A DNA stretch of 5,808 bases from Aquabacter sp. (GTDB lineage Bacteria > Pseudomonadota > Alphaproteobacteria > Rhizobiales > Xanthobacteraceae), in the NCBI GenBank assembly GCA_030147645.1, contig JASBUY010000402.1, positions 1-5,808 on the forward strand, given 5' to 3'. This document shows positions 1-5,788 of the stretch, piece after piece; position 1 is the stretch's first letter, and every line of letters starts with the position of its first letter. The notes under the pieces are model-generated. The model had not been told where the DNA came from. It did no database searches and was given only the letters and a program-made list of their open reading frames with translations. The translations under genes and the position numbers were made by a program.

Positions 1-600
1 ATCGACACCATGCGCGCGGACCTTCAGCGCGAGGCCCGCCTTGGCGTCGACCTTGCCCCCGCGAGCGCCTTCGCTTTCCGCGTGCTTGCGGAAGTGGATT
101 TCGTTGTGGGCGATCGCGAAGGCGCGCTGCTGGCCGCCGAACGGGCGGTGGCGCTCAATCCGCTCGACTATGATGTGGCCGCCGCAGCCGGCGCCGTCAT
201 GGTGGGCCTCGGTCAGGTGGACCAGGGCGAGGCGCTGCTGCGCCTTGCGCGCCAGCATGGCGTGCGACTCAGCGAAGGAGAGACCGTCTATCTCGCCATT
301 GCCGCCTTCCTGCACAACGATTCCGCTGCGGCCCGCAACGCGCTCGCGGGGCTCGAAGGGCACAGCGATCCGGTTGCGACCATCGGTCAGGCGCTGGCGC
401 TGCGCGCGCTTGGCCGGCTCGATGAGGAGCGCCGCGCCGTCTCCGCGCTCATGCGGGAGACCGGCGGCAGCTTCGAGAGGGTTCAGGCTCTGGTGCTGCG
501 GTTGGTGCGCTCGCAGGATGAGGCGCTGCGGGTGCTCGGCGAACTGGAATCCGCCGGCCTGCGCGCGCAGCCGGTGGTCCCCGGCCCCTCTAAGGGCTGA
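1..600 (+). CDS. TPR-repeat protein, C-terminal part (5' end outside the window)
   Basis: The frame is open from base 1 (Ile-Asp-Thr precede the first Met at base 10), so this is probably the C-terminal 199 residues of a longer protein, with no start visible here. Residues about 22-55 have a good tetratricopeptide-repeat pattern: small and aromatic residues in helix A, then GDREGALLAAERAVALNP, where the Gly, the Ala spacing and the closing Asn-Pro fit the TPR consensus. A weaker repeat follows at about 56-86 (GLGQVDQGEALLRLA), and degenerate Ala/Leu-rich helical pairs continue to about 180. The last 15 residues are Pro/Gly-rich and probably unstructured. TPR solenoids mediate protein-protein contacts. 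The N-terminal effector domain, if any, is missing, so the function is unknown. Some proteobacterial adenylate-cyclase-like or glycosyltransferase-like proteins end in such repeats, but nothing here distinguishes them. It converges with hslU across a 51-bp gap. Confidence 0.72.
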   Translation: MDTMRADLQREARLGVDLAPASAFAFRVLAEVDFVVGDREGALLAAERAVALNPLDYDVAAAAGAVMVGLGQVDQGEALLRLARQHGVRLSEGETVYLAIAAFLHNDSAAARNALAGLEGHSDPVATIGQALALRALGRLDEERRAVSALMRETGGSFERVQALVLRLVRSQDEALRVLGELESAGLRAQPVVPGPSKG

Positions 601-602
601 CC

Positions 603-632
603 GGAGCGTCGCCGCCAGGCCGCGACCGCTCC
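603..632. terminator. Candidate hairpin between convergent TPR gene and hslU
   Basis: GGAGCG (603-608) pairs with CGCTCC (627-632). The stem continues inward as TCGC (609-612) with GCGA (622-625), leaving one bulged C (626) and a 9-nt loop (613-621), about 10 GC-rich base pairs in all. It lies in the 51-bp gap between the two convergent stop codons, the expected place for a shared terminator. The downstream U tract is poor: CCTTATT follows on the + strand, and there is none on the - strand. It may therefore be a weak bidirectional terminator or only a stabilising 3' hairpin. Confidence 0.35.
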
Positions 633-651
633 CGTCCTTATTGCACCGACC

Positions 652-1959
652 TCAGAGGATGAACCGGCTGAGATCCGCGTTCTTGGCGAGATCTTCCACC
701 CGCTCGCGCACATAGGCGGCGTCGATCACCACCGTATCGCCGGACCGGTCGGGCGCGGAGAAGGAGAGGTCGTCCAGCACGCGCTCGATCACGGTCTGAA
801 GCCGCCGGGCGCCGATATTCTCGACCGAGCTGTTCACCTCTACCGCCACATCGGCGAGCGCCTCGACGGCGTCCTCGGTGATGGTGAGCGTGACCCCTTC
901 CGTCGCCATCAGCGCCACCGACTGCTTCACGAGGCTCGCCTCGGTCTCGGTGAGGATGCGCACGAAGTCCGCGCGCGTCAGCGCCTCCAATTCCACACGG
1001 ATCGGCAGGCGGCCCTGAAGCTCCGGCAGCAGGTCGGAGGGCTTGGACACATGGAAGGCGCCCGAAGCGATGAACAGGATATGGTCCGTCTTCACCGCGC
1101 CGTGCTTGGTGGAGACGGTGGTGCCCTCGATCAGCGGCAGCAAGTCCCGCTGCACGCCTTCGCGCGAAACGTCCGCGCCGGAGCGGTTCTCGCGCCCCGC
1201 GATCTTGTCGATCTCGTCCAGGAAAACGATGCCGTTATTCTCCACCGCATGGATGGCATCCTGGACGATGGCGTCCTGGTCGAGGAGCTTGTCGGCCTCT
1301 TCGGTGAGAAGCAGAGGATGGGCGTCCTTTACCGTGACGCGGCGCGGCTTACTGCGTCCGCCGAACGCCTTGCCCAGCATGTCGCCGAGCGACACCGCGC
1401 CCATCTGGGCGCCCGGCATGCCGGGGATCTCGAACATGGGCATGCCCTGGGCACCTGCCTGGACTTCGATCTCGACTTCCTTGTCGTCCATCTCACCCGC
1501 GCGCAATTTCTTGCGGAAACTGTCGCGCGTGGCCGAGGAGGCGCCCTGGCCCACCAGCGCGTCCAGCACCCGCTCCTCCGCCGCCACATGGGCGCGCGCC
1601 TGGACTTCCTTGCGCTTGGCGTCGCGCACGAGCGTGATGCCCACCTCCACGAGGTCGCGCACGATCTGCTCGACATCGCGGCCCACATAGCCGACCTCGG
1701 TGAACTTGGTGGCCTCCACCTTCAGGAACGGCGCGCCCGCGAGCCGTGCGAGGCGGCGCGAAATCTCGGTCTTGCCGACGCCCGTCGGTCCGATCATGAG
1801 AATGTTCTTCGGCAGAACCTCCTCGCGCAGATGGCCCTCCAATTGCTGGCGCCGCCAGCGGTTGCGCAGCGCGATGGCCACCGCGCGCTTGGCCTTGGAC
1901 TGGCCGACAATGTGACGGTCCAGCTCGGACACGATCTCGCGGGGAGAAAAGTCGCTCAT
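652..1959 (-). CDS. hslU: HslU, AAA+ unfoldase of the HslUV protease
   Basis: HslU (ClpY) is a cytoplasmic hexameric ATPase that caps HslV, unfolds substrates and threads them into the peptidase chamber. The 435 residues match the usual family length of about 435-445. In order: an N-terminal segment with FSPREIVSELDRHIVGQ; Walker A GPTGVGKT at 57-64; the pore loop GYVG at 90-93; the intermediate (I) domain at about 109-235, with a Met/Gly/Pro-rich patch at 172-186; Walker B VFLDEID at 245-251; the sensor-1 region ILFIASGAF at 294-302; the probable arginine finger Arg317 in ELQGR; and sensor-2 GARRL at 383-387. The C-terminal tail ADLSRFIL is the conserved peptide that inserts into HslV to activate it, so the protein looks intact. 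It lies 36 bp downstream of hslV on the same strand and is almost certainly cotranscribed. The Shine-Dalgarno sequence before the ATG is poor, so coupling to hslV translation may matter. Confidence 0.97.
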   Translation of the reverse strand: MSDFSPREIVSELDRHIVGQSKAKRAVAIALRNRWRRQQLEGHLREEVLPKNILMIGPTGVGKTEISRRLARLAGAPFLKVEATKFTEVGYVGRDVEQIVRDLVEVGITLVRDAKRKEVQARAHVAAEERVLDALVGQGASSATRDSFRKKLRAGEMDDKEVEIEVQAGAQGMPMFEIPGMPGAQMGAVSLGDMLGKAFGGRSKPRRVTVKDAHPLLLTEEADKLLDQDAIVQDAIHAVENNGIVFLDEIDKIAGRENRSGADVSREGVQRDLLPLIEGTTVSTKHGAVKTDHILFIASGAFHVSKPSDLLPELQGRLPIRVELEALTRADFVRILTETEASLVKQSVALMATEGVTLTITEDAVEALADVAVEVNSSVENIGARRLQTVIERVLDDLSFSAPDRSGDTVVIDAAYVRERVEDLAKNADLSRFIL

Positions 1960-1995
1960 GGGAGAAATGTGCCTGTTGAGGCGCGCCGGGCGGCG

Positions 1996-2538
1996 TCAGC
2001 CAATGGTTTCGACCACGATGTTGCGGTTGGTGTAGACGCAGATGTCGGCCGCGATCTCCAAGGAGCGGCGCACGATCGCCTCGGGGCTCTCTTCGCGATC
2101 CAGCAGCGCACGGGCGGCCGCGAGCGCAAACATGCCGCCTGAGCCGATGCCAGCTACTCCTGCTTCCGGCTCCAGCACGTCTCCGGTGCCGGTGAGGACC
2201 AGGGACACATTGGCGTCCGCGACGATCATCATGGCCTCCAGCCGACGCAGATAGCGGTCGGTGCGCCAGTCCTTGGCCAGTTCGACGGCGGCGCGCTGGA
2301 GCTGGCCGGGATATTGCTCCAGCTTTGCCTCCAGCCGCTCGAACAGGGTGAAGGCGTCGGCAGTCGCGCCCGCGAACCCGCCGATCACATCGCCCTTGCC
2401 GAGGCGCCGTACCTTGCGGGCATTCGCCTTGAGCACGGTCTGCCCGAGCGTGACCTGCCCGTCGCCGGCAATCGCAACGCGATTGCCCTTGCGGACCGTG
2501 ACGATGGTGGTGCCGTAGATGGTATCGGGGGAATGCAT
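1996..2538 (-). CDS. hslV: HslV, threonine peptidase of the HslUV protease
   Basis: HslV (ClpQ) is the proteasome-beta-like N-terminal-threonine hydrolase that forms a double hexameric ring and degrades proteins fed by HslU in the cytoplasm. From the chosen ATG the product is 180 residues. A nine-residue propeptide, MHSPDTIYG, precedes TTIVTVRKG, so cleavage after Gly9 would expose catalytic Thr1. Numbered from that Thr, Asp17, Lys33 (NARKVRR) and Ser124 (GIGSGG) fall where the family's active-site residues lie. FAGATADAFTLFERLE and AVELAKDWRTDRYLRRLEA are strongly conserved family blocks. The start was chosen because it gives the normal length and a GGAG about 8 nt upstream on the coding strand. 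A frame extension to a TTG at 2589 would add 17 residues of low-complexity sequence and is unlikely. The gene lies between the hydrolase (61-bp gap) and hslU. I saw no clear heat-shock-type promoter in that gap. Confidence 0.96.
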   Translation of the reverse strand: MHSPDTIYGTTIVTVRKGNRVAIAGDGQVTLGQTVLKANARKVRRLGKGDVIGGFAGATADAFTLFERLEAKLEQYPGQLQRAAVELAKDWRTDRYLRRLEAMMIVADANVSLVLTGTGDVLEPEAGVAGIGSGGMFALAAARALLDREESPEAIVRRSLEIAADICVYTNRNIVVETIG

Positions 2539-2599
2539 GCGGGGCTCCGGTGACGCAGCCTTACTTAAGCCCTTCCCGGCGCCGCGCAATGTCCCAGCC

Positions 2600-3388
2600 T
2601 CAGCTCAGGAAGTCGCGCACCGCCTTGGCGAAGGCGTCCGGCGCTTCCACCATGGGGCAATGGCCGCAGAGCGGCACCTCCTGAAGCCGCGCCCCCGTGA
2701 CCGCGTCCGCGATCGCGCGCCCGAAAGAGGGGGCGAAGAAGCGGTCGTCGGGAGAGGTGAGCACCAGGGTCGGCGCCCGGATGCGGGTGATCCGCTCCAG
2801 CGTGTCGACCCCGAGGCAGGCGTCCGCCTGTCGCGCAAAGGCGTCCGCCTCCTGGAGCGGGCTAGCCGCAAGCGCCTGGCGGGCAATGGTGTCCAGCGGC
2901 ACGGCGCCGAGCGTCACGCGGCCGAGGGTGAAGGTGGCGAGGGTCGAGACATAAGTCACCGGGTCCGCGATCTCGCCCCGGAGCCGCTTCAGCAATCCCA
3001 TCACCTCCCGCGTATAGCCGTCATTGCGCGCGAAAGTGTTTGAGAGGATCAGGCGATGCACGCGCTCAGGTGCCATGAGGGCGAGCTCCTGCGCGATGGC
3101 ACCGCCCATGGAATGGCCGAGAATGTCGGCCGCCTCGAAGCCGGCGCTGTCCATGACCGCGAGTGCATCGCGTGCCATGTCGGCGACGCTGTAGGGGGCG
3201 TCTGCGCGCCCGCTCGCGCCGATGTCGCGATTGTCGAAGCACAGTGTCTCATGCTCCGCGAGCAGCGGACGGCTCAGGCCCCAGAAGATGCGGTCGGCGG
3301 ATAGTCCCCCGATGATGAGCAAGGGACGGCCCCGCCCTTCGATGTCATAGGCGAGCTTGATGCCGTCATTGGTGGCGAAGCGCTCCAT
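2600..3388 (-). CDS. Alpha/beta-hydrolase fold protein
   Basis: This is a soluble 262-residue alpha/beta-hydrolase without a signal peptide. Residues 1-20 (FATNDGIKLAYDIEG) form the typical first strands. IIGG at 25-28 precedes the oxyanion-hole region, and FDNRDIGASG at 51-60 is a common signature of the 3-oxoadipate enol-lactonase/haloperoxidase-like group. The nucleophile elbow is GHSMGG, with Ser93. The acid is probably Asp215 in TSPDDRFFAP, and the histidine is His243 in LCGHCPMVEAP. The triad is therefore complete and the length is normal for the family. Substrate cannot be read from sequence: an esterase, lactonase or C-C hydrolase are all possible, and no aromatic-degradation genes lie nearby. 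The Met at 3388 was chosen because homology-like sequence begins there. An upstream frame to 3568 adds 60 Arg-rich residues that overlap the promoter region. The Shine-Dalgarno sequence is weak. The gene is first in a leftward block with hslV and hslU, an unusual partner for them. Confidence 0.88.
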   Translation of the reverse strand: MERFATNDGIKLAYDIEGRGRPLLIIGGLSADRIFWGLSRPLLAEHETLCFDNRDIGASGRADAPYSVADMARDALAVMDSAGFEAADILGHSMGGAIAQELALMAPERVHRLILSNTFARNDGYTREVMGLLKRLRGEIADPVTYVSTLATFTLGRVTLGAVPLDTIARQALAASPLQEADAFARQADACLGVDTLERITRIRAPTLVLTSPDDRFFAPSFGRAIADAVTGARLQEVPLCGHCPMVEAPDAFAKAVRDFLS

Positions 3389-3427
3389 GGGAAGTCCGTC
3401 CGGTTGGGAGGAGAATACCGCCCGCCG

Positions 3428-3456
3428 ATCCAGAAGAAGCGACGGGCTGCTGTCAA
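3428..3456 (-). promoter_or_regulatory. Candidate sigma70-type promoter for the hydrolase-hslV-hslU block
   Basis: On the - strand a perfect TTGACA -35 hexamer occupies 3456-3451. After a 17-nt spacer comes CTGGAT (3433-3428), a poor match to a -10 box. Transcription would start near 3421 and give a leader of about 30 nt before the hydrolase ATG at 3388. Spacing and position are good but the -10 is weak. If real, it would also be the main upstream promoter for hslV and hslU. Confidence 0.4.
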
Positions 3457-3477
3457 CTGTCGGCGGGCCGAACAGTT
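3455..3477. promoter_or_regulatory. Inverted repeat overlapping the candidate -35 box
   Basis: AACTGT (3455-3460) and ACAGTT (3472-3477) are perfect inverted copies 11 nt apart. Between them CGG (3461-3463) and CCG (3468-3470) also pair, leaving a 4-nt loop and one unpaired A (3471), so the whole element could form a 9-bp hairpin. On the - strand the repeat ends inside the TTGACA -35 hexamer, sharing its first two bases. That is where a repressor or activator operator would sit. No regulator gene is adjacent and I do not recognise the motif. Confidence 0.35.
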
Positions 3478-3539
3478 CGCGACGCCCTCCTCGGTTTCGG
3501 CCTCCCAGACGCATGCGCGCTCTGCGGACCTGCTCGTCA

Positions 3540-3562
3540 TGCAATCGCCATATGGCGTTGCA
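3540..3562. repeat. Near-perfect 23-nt palindrome in the divergent intergenic region
   Basis: A perfect 12-bp palindrome CGCCATATGGCG (3546-3557) is flanked by TGCAA (3540-3544) and TTGCA (3558-3562), which are also complementary. One extra T (3545) breaks the symmetry. All but one of the 23 bases are therefore part of a dyad. It lies about 130 bp upstream of hisB and 150 bp upstream of the hydrolase start, where a site for a dimeric DNA-binding protein could act on either gene. There is no loop, so a DNA site is more likely than an RNA terminator. Confidence 0.4.
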
Positions 3563-3693
3563 GCACACGACCTGCTAGAAGGCGCCGCCTTGAAGTGCGA
3601 TCCTTGCGCGGGCCTGCGGCCACTTCGCAACTCGCCGCTTCGTCCGGTTGAGCATCATGTCAGGGCCGCTATGGCGGTCTTGGAGGGCTGTAT

Positions 3694-4287
3694 ATGCGTC
3701 GGGCCGAAATTGTCCGCGAGACCAAGGAGACGAAGGTGCGCCTGTCCGTCGATCTCGACGGCACGGGCGTTTGCGCCCTCTCCACCGGCATCGGCTTCCT
3801 CGACCACTTGCTGGACCTGCTGGCGCGCCACGCCCGCTTCGACCTGCGGGGAGAGGTCGAGGGCGATCTGCATGTCGACTTCCATCACACCACCGAGGAT
3901 GTGGGCATCGTGCTCGGACAGGCGGTGCGGCGGGCGCTTGGCGACATGCGCGGCATCACGCGCTACGCCGATGTCCACCTGCCCATGGACGAGACGCTGA
4001 CCCGCGTCGCGCTGGACATATCCGGCCGTCCGTTCCTGGTGTTCCGCACCAGCTTCCCGACGCAGAAGATCGGCCTGTTCGACACCGAACTGGTGCGCGA
4101 ATTCTTCCAGGCGTTCGCCTCCAATGCAGCGGTGACGCTGCATGTGGAAACGCTCTATGGCGAGAACAGCCACCATATTGCTGAAAGCTGCTTCAAGGGC
4201 CTCGCTCGGGCGCTGCGCGCGGCGGTGGCCATCGATCCGGCGGCTGCGGAACAGATCCCGTCCACGAAGGGCGCGCTCGGCGTCTGA
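3694..4287 (+). CDS. hisB: Imidazoleglycerol-phosphate dehydratase
   Basis: HisB dehydrates imidazole glycerol phosphate to imidazole acetol phosphate in histidine biosynthesis. It is a cytoplasmic, manganese-dependent enzyme that forms 24-subunit particles. The 197 residues fit the monofunctional form, without the N-terminal histidinol-phosphatase domain found in enterobacterial HisB. The metal- and substrate-binding motifs are intact: FLDHLLDLLARH (His38 and His46), FHHTTED (His64, His65, Glu68, Asp69) and the second-half repeat GENSHHIAES (His160, His161, Glu164). The two halves show the internal duplication typical of the family, and the C-terminus PSTKGALGV is the usual ending. The ATG has a GGAGG seven nt upstream. 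It is the first gene of the rightward his cluster and is followed after 24 nt by the DUF2628-type gene. Confidence 0.97.
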   Translation: MRRAEIVRETKETKVRLSVDLDGTGVCALSTGIGFLDHLLDLLARHARFDLRGEVEGDLHVDFHHTTEDVGIVLGQAVRRALGDMRGITRYADVHLPMDETLTRVALDISGRPFLVFRTSFPTQKIGLFDTELVREFFQAFASNAAVTLHVETLYGENSHHIAESCFKGLARALRAAVAIDPAAAEQIPSTKGALGV

Positions 4288-4311
4288 CGCGCCGGCTGAG
4301 AGGAGGCCACC

Positions 4312-4797
4312 ATGGCCATCTGGAACGTTCTGACCAAGGACCGGGCCGACGAGACCGAGATGGCGCGGGCCGAGCGCGTGGTGTTCGTGCGCGAGCGCCC
4401 GTTCGTCCTTGTGTTCCTGTTCACATTGTTCGCCCTGCTGCGCTTCCGTCTCTGGCTGGCGACGCTGGCTTATCTGATCATCTCGGGCGGTCTCACCGCG
4501 CTCGGAGATCATCTGGGCATCCTGCCGGCTGCACAGGTGGCGGCGCATCTCGGCGTCAATCTCCTGTTCGCGCTGGAACTGTCGGCGATGCGGGTCTGGA
4601 AGCTGCGGCGCCAGGGCTATCTTGAGGCCGGCGTCGTCGCCGCACCGAACCGCGAAGAGGCGGAGCGTCGCTTTTTTGCCCTTGAAGAGCGCGCGCTTCC
4701 CCCGTCCCGCCCTGCGCCTGCGCGCCCGGCCGCTCCGACGGGCCAGCGCGCGCCGATGGGCGTGATCGGGTCGTTCCCGGAGCCGCGTGCGTCATGA
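4312..4797 (+). CDS. DUF2628-like small membrane protein in the his cluster
   Basis: This 161-residue protein of unknown function resembles the DUF2628 family that often sits between hisB and hisH in Rhizobiales. The family call rests on remembered size, sequence character and position, not on a search. The cytosolic-looking N-terminus (MAIWNVLTKD, then acidic and basic residues to about 30) leads into hydrophobic stretches at about 31-43, 47-63 and 74-93. The first two are separated by RFR at 44-46. A charged helix follows (WKLRRQGY near 96-103 and NREEAERRFFALEER at about 113-127), then a Pro/Ala-rich tail of about 30 residues. A short hydrophobic block with a cytoplasmic tail suggests an inner-membrane protein. 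AGGAGG (4301-4306) lies 5 nt before the ATG. Its stop overlaps the hisH start in ATGA, so the two are probably translationally coupled. No link to histidine chemistry is evident in the sequence. Confidence 0.8.
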   Translation: MAIWNVLTKDRADETEMARAERVVFVRERPFVLVFLFTLFALLRFRLWLATLAYLIISGGLTALGDHLGILPAAQVAAHLGVNLLFALELSAMRVWKLRRQGYLEAGVVAAPNREEAERRFFALEERALPPSRPAPARPAAPTGQRAPMGVIGSFPEPRAS

Positions 4798-5444
4798 CCG
4801 TCGCCATTGTCGATTACGGGTCCGGCAATCTCCACTCCGCCGCCAAGGCCATTGAGCGCGCCGCCGCCGATGCGGGCGCCGACGGCCGCGTCGTGGTGAC
4901 CAGCGATCCGGACGTGGTGCGGGCCGCCGACCGCGTCGTTCTGCCGGGCGTCGGCGCCTTTGCCGACTGTCGGCGCGGGCTCGATGCGGTGCCGGGCATG
5001 GTGGCCGCCCTGGACGAGGCGGTCCATGGCCGGGGGCGGCCCTTTCTCGGCATCTGTGTCGGTCTTCAGCTGCTCGCGGAAACGGGCCTTGAGCACGGGG
5101 AGACAGCCGGACTCGGCTGGGTAAACGGCGTCGTTGACCGTATCACGCCGTCCGATCCGGCTTTGAAAATCCCGCATATGGGCTGGAACACGCTGTCGCT
5201 GGTTCGCCCGCATGCCTTGCTGGACGGCATCCCCACCGGCGAGGGCGGGCTGCATGCCTATTTCGTGCATTCCTATCACATGAAGCTGGCCGACCCGGCC
5301 GACCTTGTGGCCACCACCGATTATGGCGGCACCGTCACCGCCATCGTGGCGCGCGGCAATGTGGCCGGCACCCAATTCCATCCCGAGAAGAGCCAGAAAC
5401 TCGGCCTTGCCCTTCTCGCCAACTTCCTGAAGTGGCGCCCGTGA
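4794..5444 (+). CDS. hisH: Imidazole glycerol phosphate synthase, glutamine amidotransferase subunit
   Basis: HisH hydrolyses glutamine and channels the ammonia to HisF, which converts PRFAR to imidazole glycerol phosphate and AICAR. The 216 residues are normal for this class-I (triad) amidotransferase. The N-terminus VAIVDYGSGNLHSAAKAIERA is the family signature. PGVGAF at 51-56 forms the region near the oxyanion hole. The nucleophile is Cys88 in LGICVGLQLL, and His196 and Glu198 in TQFHPEKS complete the triad. PHMGWN (128-132) and YFVHSYH (156-162) are further conserved HisH blocks. The ATG overlaps the stop of the preceding gene, and the TGA overlaps the hisA GTG, both by four bases. This gives a tightly coupled DUF2628-hisH-hisA run. 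The last 24 nt recur, slightly diverged and inverted, at the right edge of the window. Confidence 0.97.
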   Translation: MTVAIVDYGSGNLHSAAKAIERAAADAGADGRVVVTSDPDVVRAADRVVLPGVGAFADCRRGLDAVPGMVAALDEAVHGRGRPFLGICVGLQLLAETGLEHGETAGLGWVNGVVDRITPSDPALKIPHMGWNTLSLVRPHALLDGIPTGEGGLHAYFVHSYHMKLADPADLVATTDYGGTVTAIVARGNVAGTQFHPEKSQKLGLALLANFLKWRP

Positions 5445-5556
5445 TCCTGTTTCCCGCCATCGATCTGAAGGACGGCCTCGCCGTGCGCCTGGAGCAGGGC
5501 GACATGGCGCGGGCGACCGTGTTCAACCGCGATCCCGCCAGCCAGGCCGGAGAGTT
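5421..5556 (+). repeat. Left arm of inverted duplication (hisH end / hisA start)
   Basis: These 136 bases cover the last 24 nt of hisH and the first 38 codons of hisA. Their reverse complement recurs at 5673-5808 without gaps and with 10 mismatches by hand count (about 93% identity). This arm is in its natural gene context, continuous with upstream hisH and downstream hisA, so it is the authentic copy. The arms are separated by 116 nt of hisA. Confidence 0.95.
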
Positions 5557-5683
5557 CGAGGCCCTCGGCTTCCGCTATCTGCATCTGGTGGACCTGGACG
5601 GCGCCTTTGCCGGGCGGCCGGTCAATGCGGCGGCGGTGGATCGTATCCTCGAAACCGTCTCCATCCCTGTGCAACTCGGCGGC
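5441..5683 (+). CDS. hisA: Phosphoribosyl-ProFAR isomerase, N-terminal 81 residues before a break
   Basis: HisA is a (beta/alpha)8-barrel enzyme that isomerises ProFAR to PRFAR in histidine biosynthesis. The GTG start overlaps the hisH stop in GTGA. The product begins VILFPAIDLKDG, with catalytic Asp8, and continues through FNRDPASQAGEFEALGF and LHLVDLDGAFAGRPVN to SIPVQLGG at about residue 81, all typical HisA. A normal protein of about 245 residues would continue with a GGIRD-type phosphate-binding loop. Instead the frame reads into unrelated residues (LGGGVAVEHGRAGHV and on) and stays open, without a stop, to base 5808. From about 5673-5683 onward the DNA is an inverted copy of the hisH/hisA start. 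The break is therefore a rearrangement or chimeric join rather than a point frameshift. A native gene presumably continues in the source genome. Confidence 0.93.
5673..5683. other. Fold-back junction with 11-nt microhomology
   Basis: AACTCGGCGGC fits both sides. It is the end of the authentic HisA VQLGG codons (CAA CTC GGC GGC), and it is also the reverse complement of the GCC GCC GAG TT stretch in the inverted hisA copy. To the left, only authentic hisA matches (GTGC precedes it). To the right, only the inverted copy matches (CTGGGCGGC follows). The switch therefore occurred within these 11 bases. Confidence 0.85.
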
Positions 5684-5788
5684 CTGGGCGGCGGGGTCGC
5701 GGTTGAACACGGTCGCGCGGGCCATGTCGCCCTGCTCCAGGCGCACGGCGAGGCCGTCCTTCAGGTCGATGGCGGGAAACAGGATCAC
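5673..5788 (-). pseudogene. Second, inverted hisA start fragment (about 38 codons)
   Basis: From the GTG at 5788-5786 this reads VILFPAIDLKDG, keeps Asp8, and continues to FNRDPAAQAAE before homology ends near 5673. The frame beyond that (down to about 5321) is only antisense of the authentic hisA and hisH, so the 158-residue - strand reading frame there is not a gene. An apparent upstream Met at 5797 lies inside the hisH fragment; the GTG is the equivalent of the authentic start. The changes relative to the left copy are mainly synonymous. The fragment therefore most likely derives from a functional hisA in a related genome, joined here by rearrangement or assembly. Confidence 0.85.

Larger units (their letters stand above)
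3389..3693. other. Divergent intergenic region between the hydrolase gene and hisB
   Basis: These 305 bp separate two divergent gene starts and hold no gene I can support. The frames that cross it are extensions or shadows of the flanking genes, with Arg/Pro/Ser-rich composition. Contents are the candidate leftward promoter with its overlapping inverted repeat (3428-3477), the 23-nt dyad (3540-3562), a small hairpin AAGGC/GCCTT with a 3-nt loop (3579-3591), and a strong GGAGG Shine-Dalgarno (3682-3686) seven nt before the hisB ATG. For rightward transcription I see only weak candidates, such as TTGAGC (3648-3653) with TATGGC (3670-3675) at 16-nt spacing. The hisB promoter is therefore unresolved. 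No leader peptide rich in His codons, as in enterobacterial his attenuators, is evident. Confidence 0.6.

Noticed and set aside
584..597. Small GCCC/GGGC hairpin over the stop of the TPR gene
   Set aside because: Only four base pairs and no U tract; too weak to call a terminator.
1051..2142. 363-residue + strand frame opposite hslU and hslV
   Set aside because: It is antisense to two clearly recognised genes. The composition (His, Arg, Ala, Leu rich, no motifs) is typical of a GC-rich shadow frame.
2539..2589. Longer HslV start at a TTG codon
   Set aside because: It adds 17 low-complexity residues and has no advantage over the ATG at 2538, which has a GGAG upstream and gives the normal family length.
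2539..2599. Heat-shock (RpoH-type) promoter directly upstream of hslV
   Set aside because: CTTAAG is present but not CTTGAA, and the only CCCC-containing -10-like stretch overlaps the start codon region, so no usable promoter could be supported.
3389..3568. 60-residue N-terminal extension of the hydrolase
   Set aside because: It is Arg-rich, not hydrolase-like, and covers the candidate promoter and inverted repeat. The Met at 3388 starts the recognisable fold.
3655..4548. 297-residue - strand frame opposite hisB and the DUF2628-type gene
   Set aside because: It is antisense to hisB with all catalytic motifs. Gln/His/Arg-rich sequence without domains marks it as a shadow.
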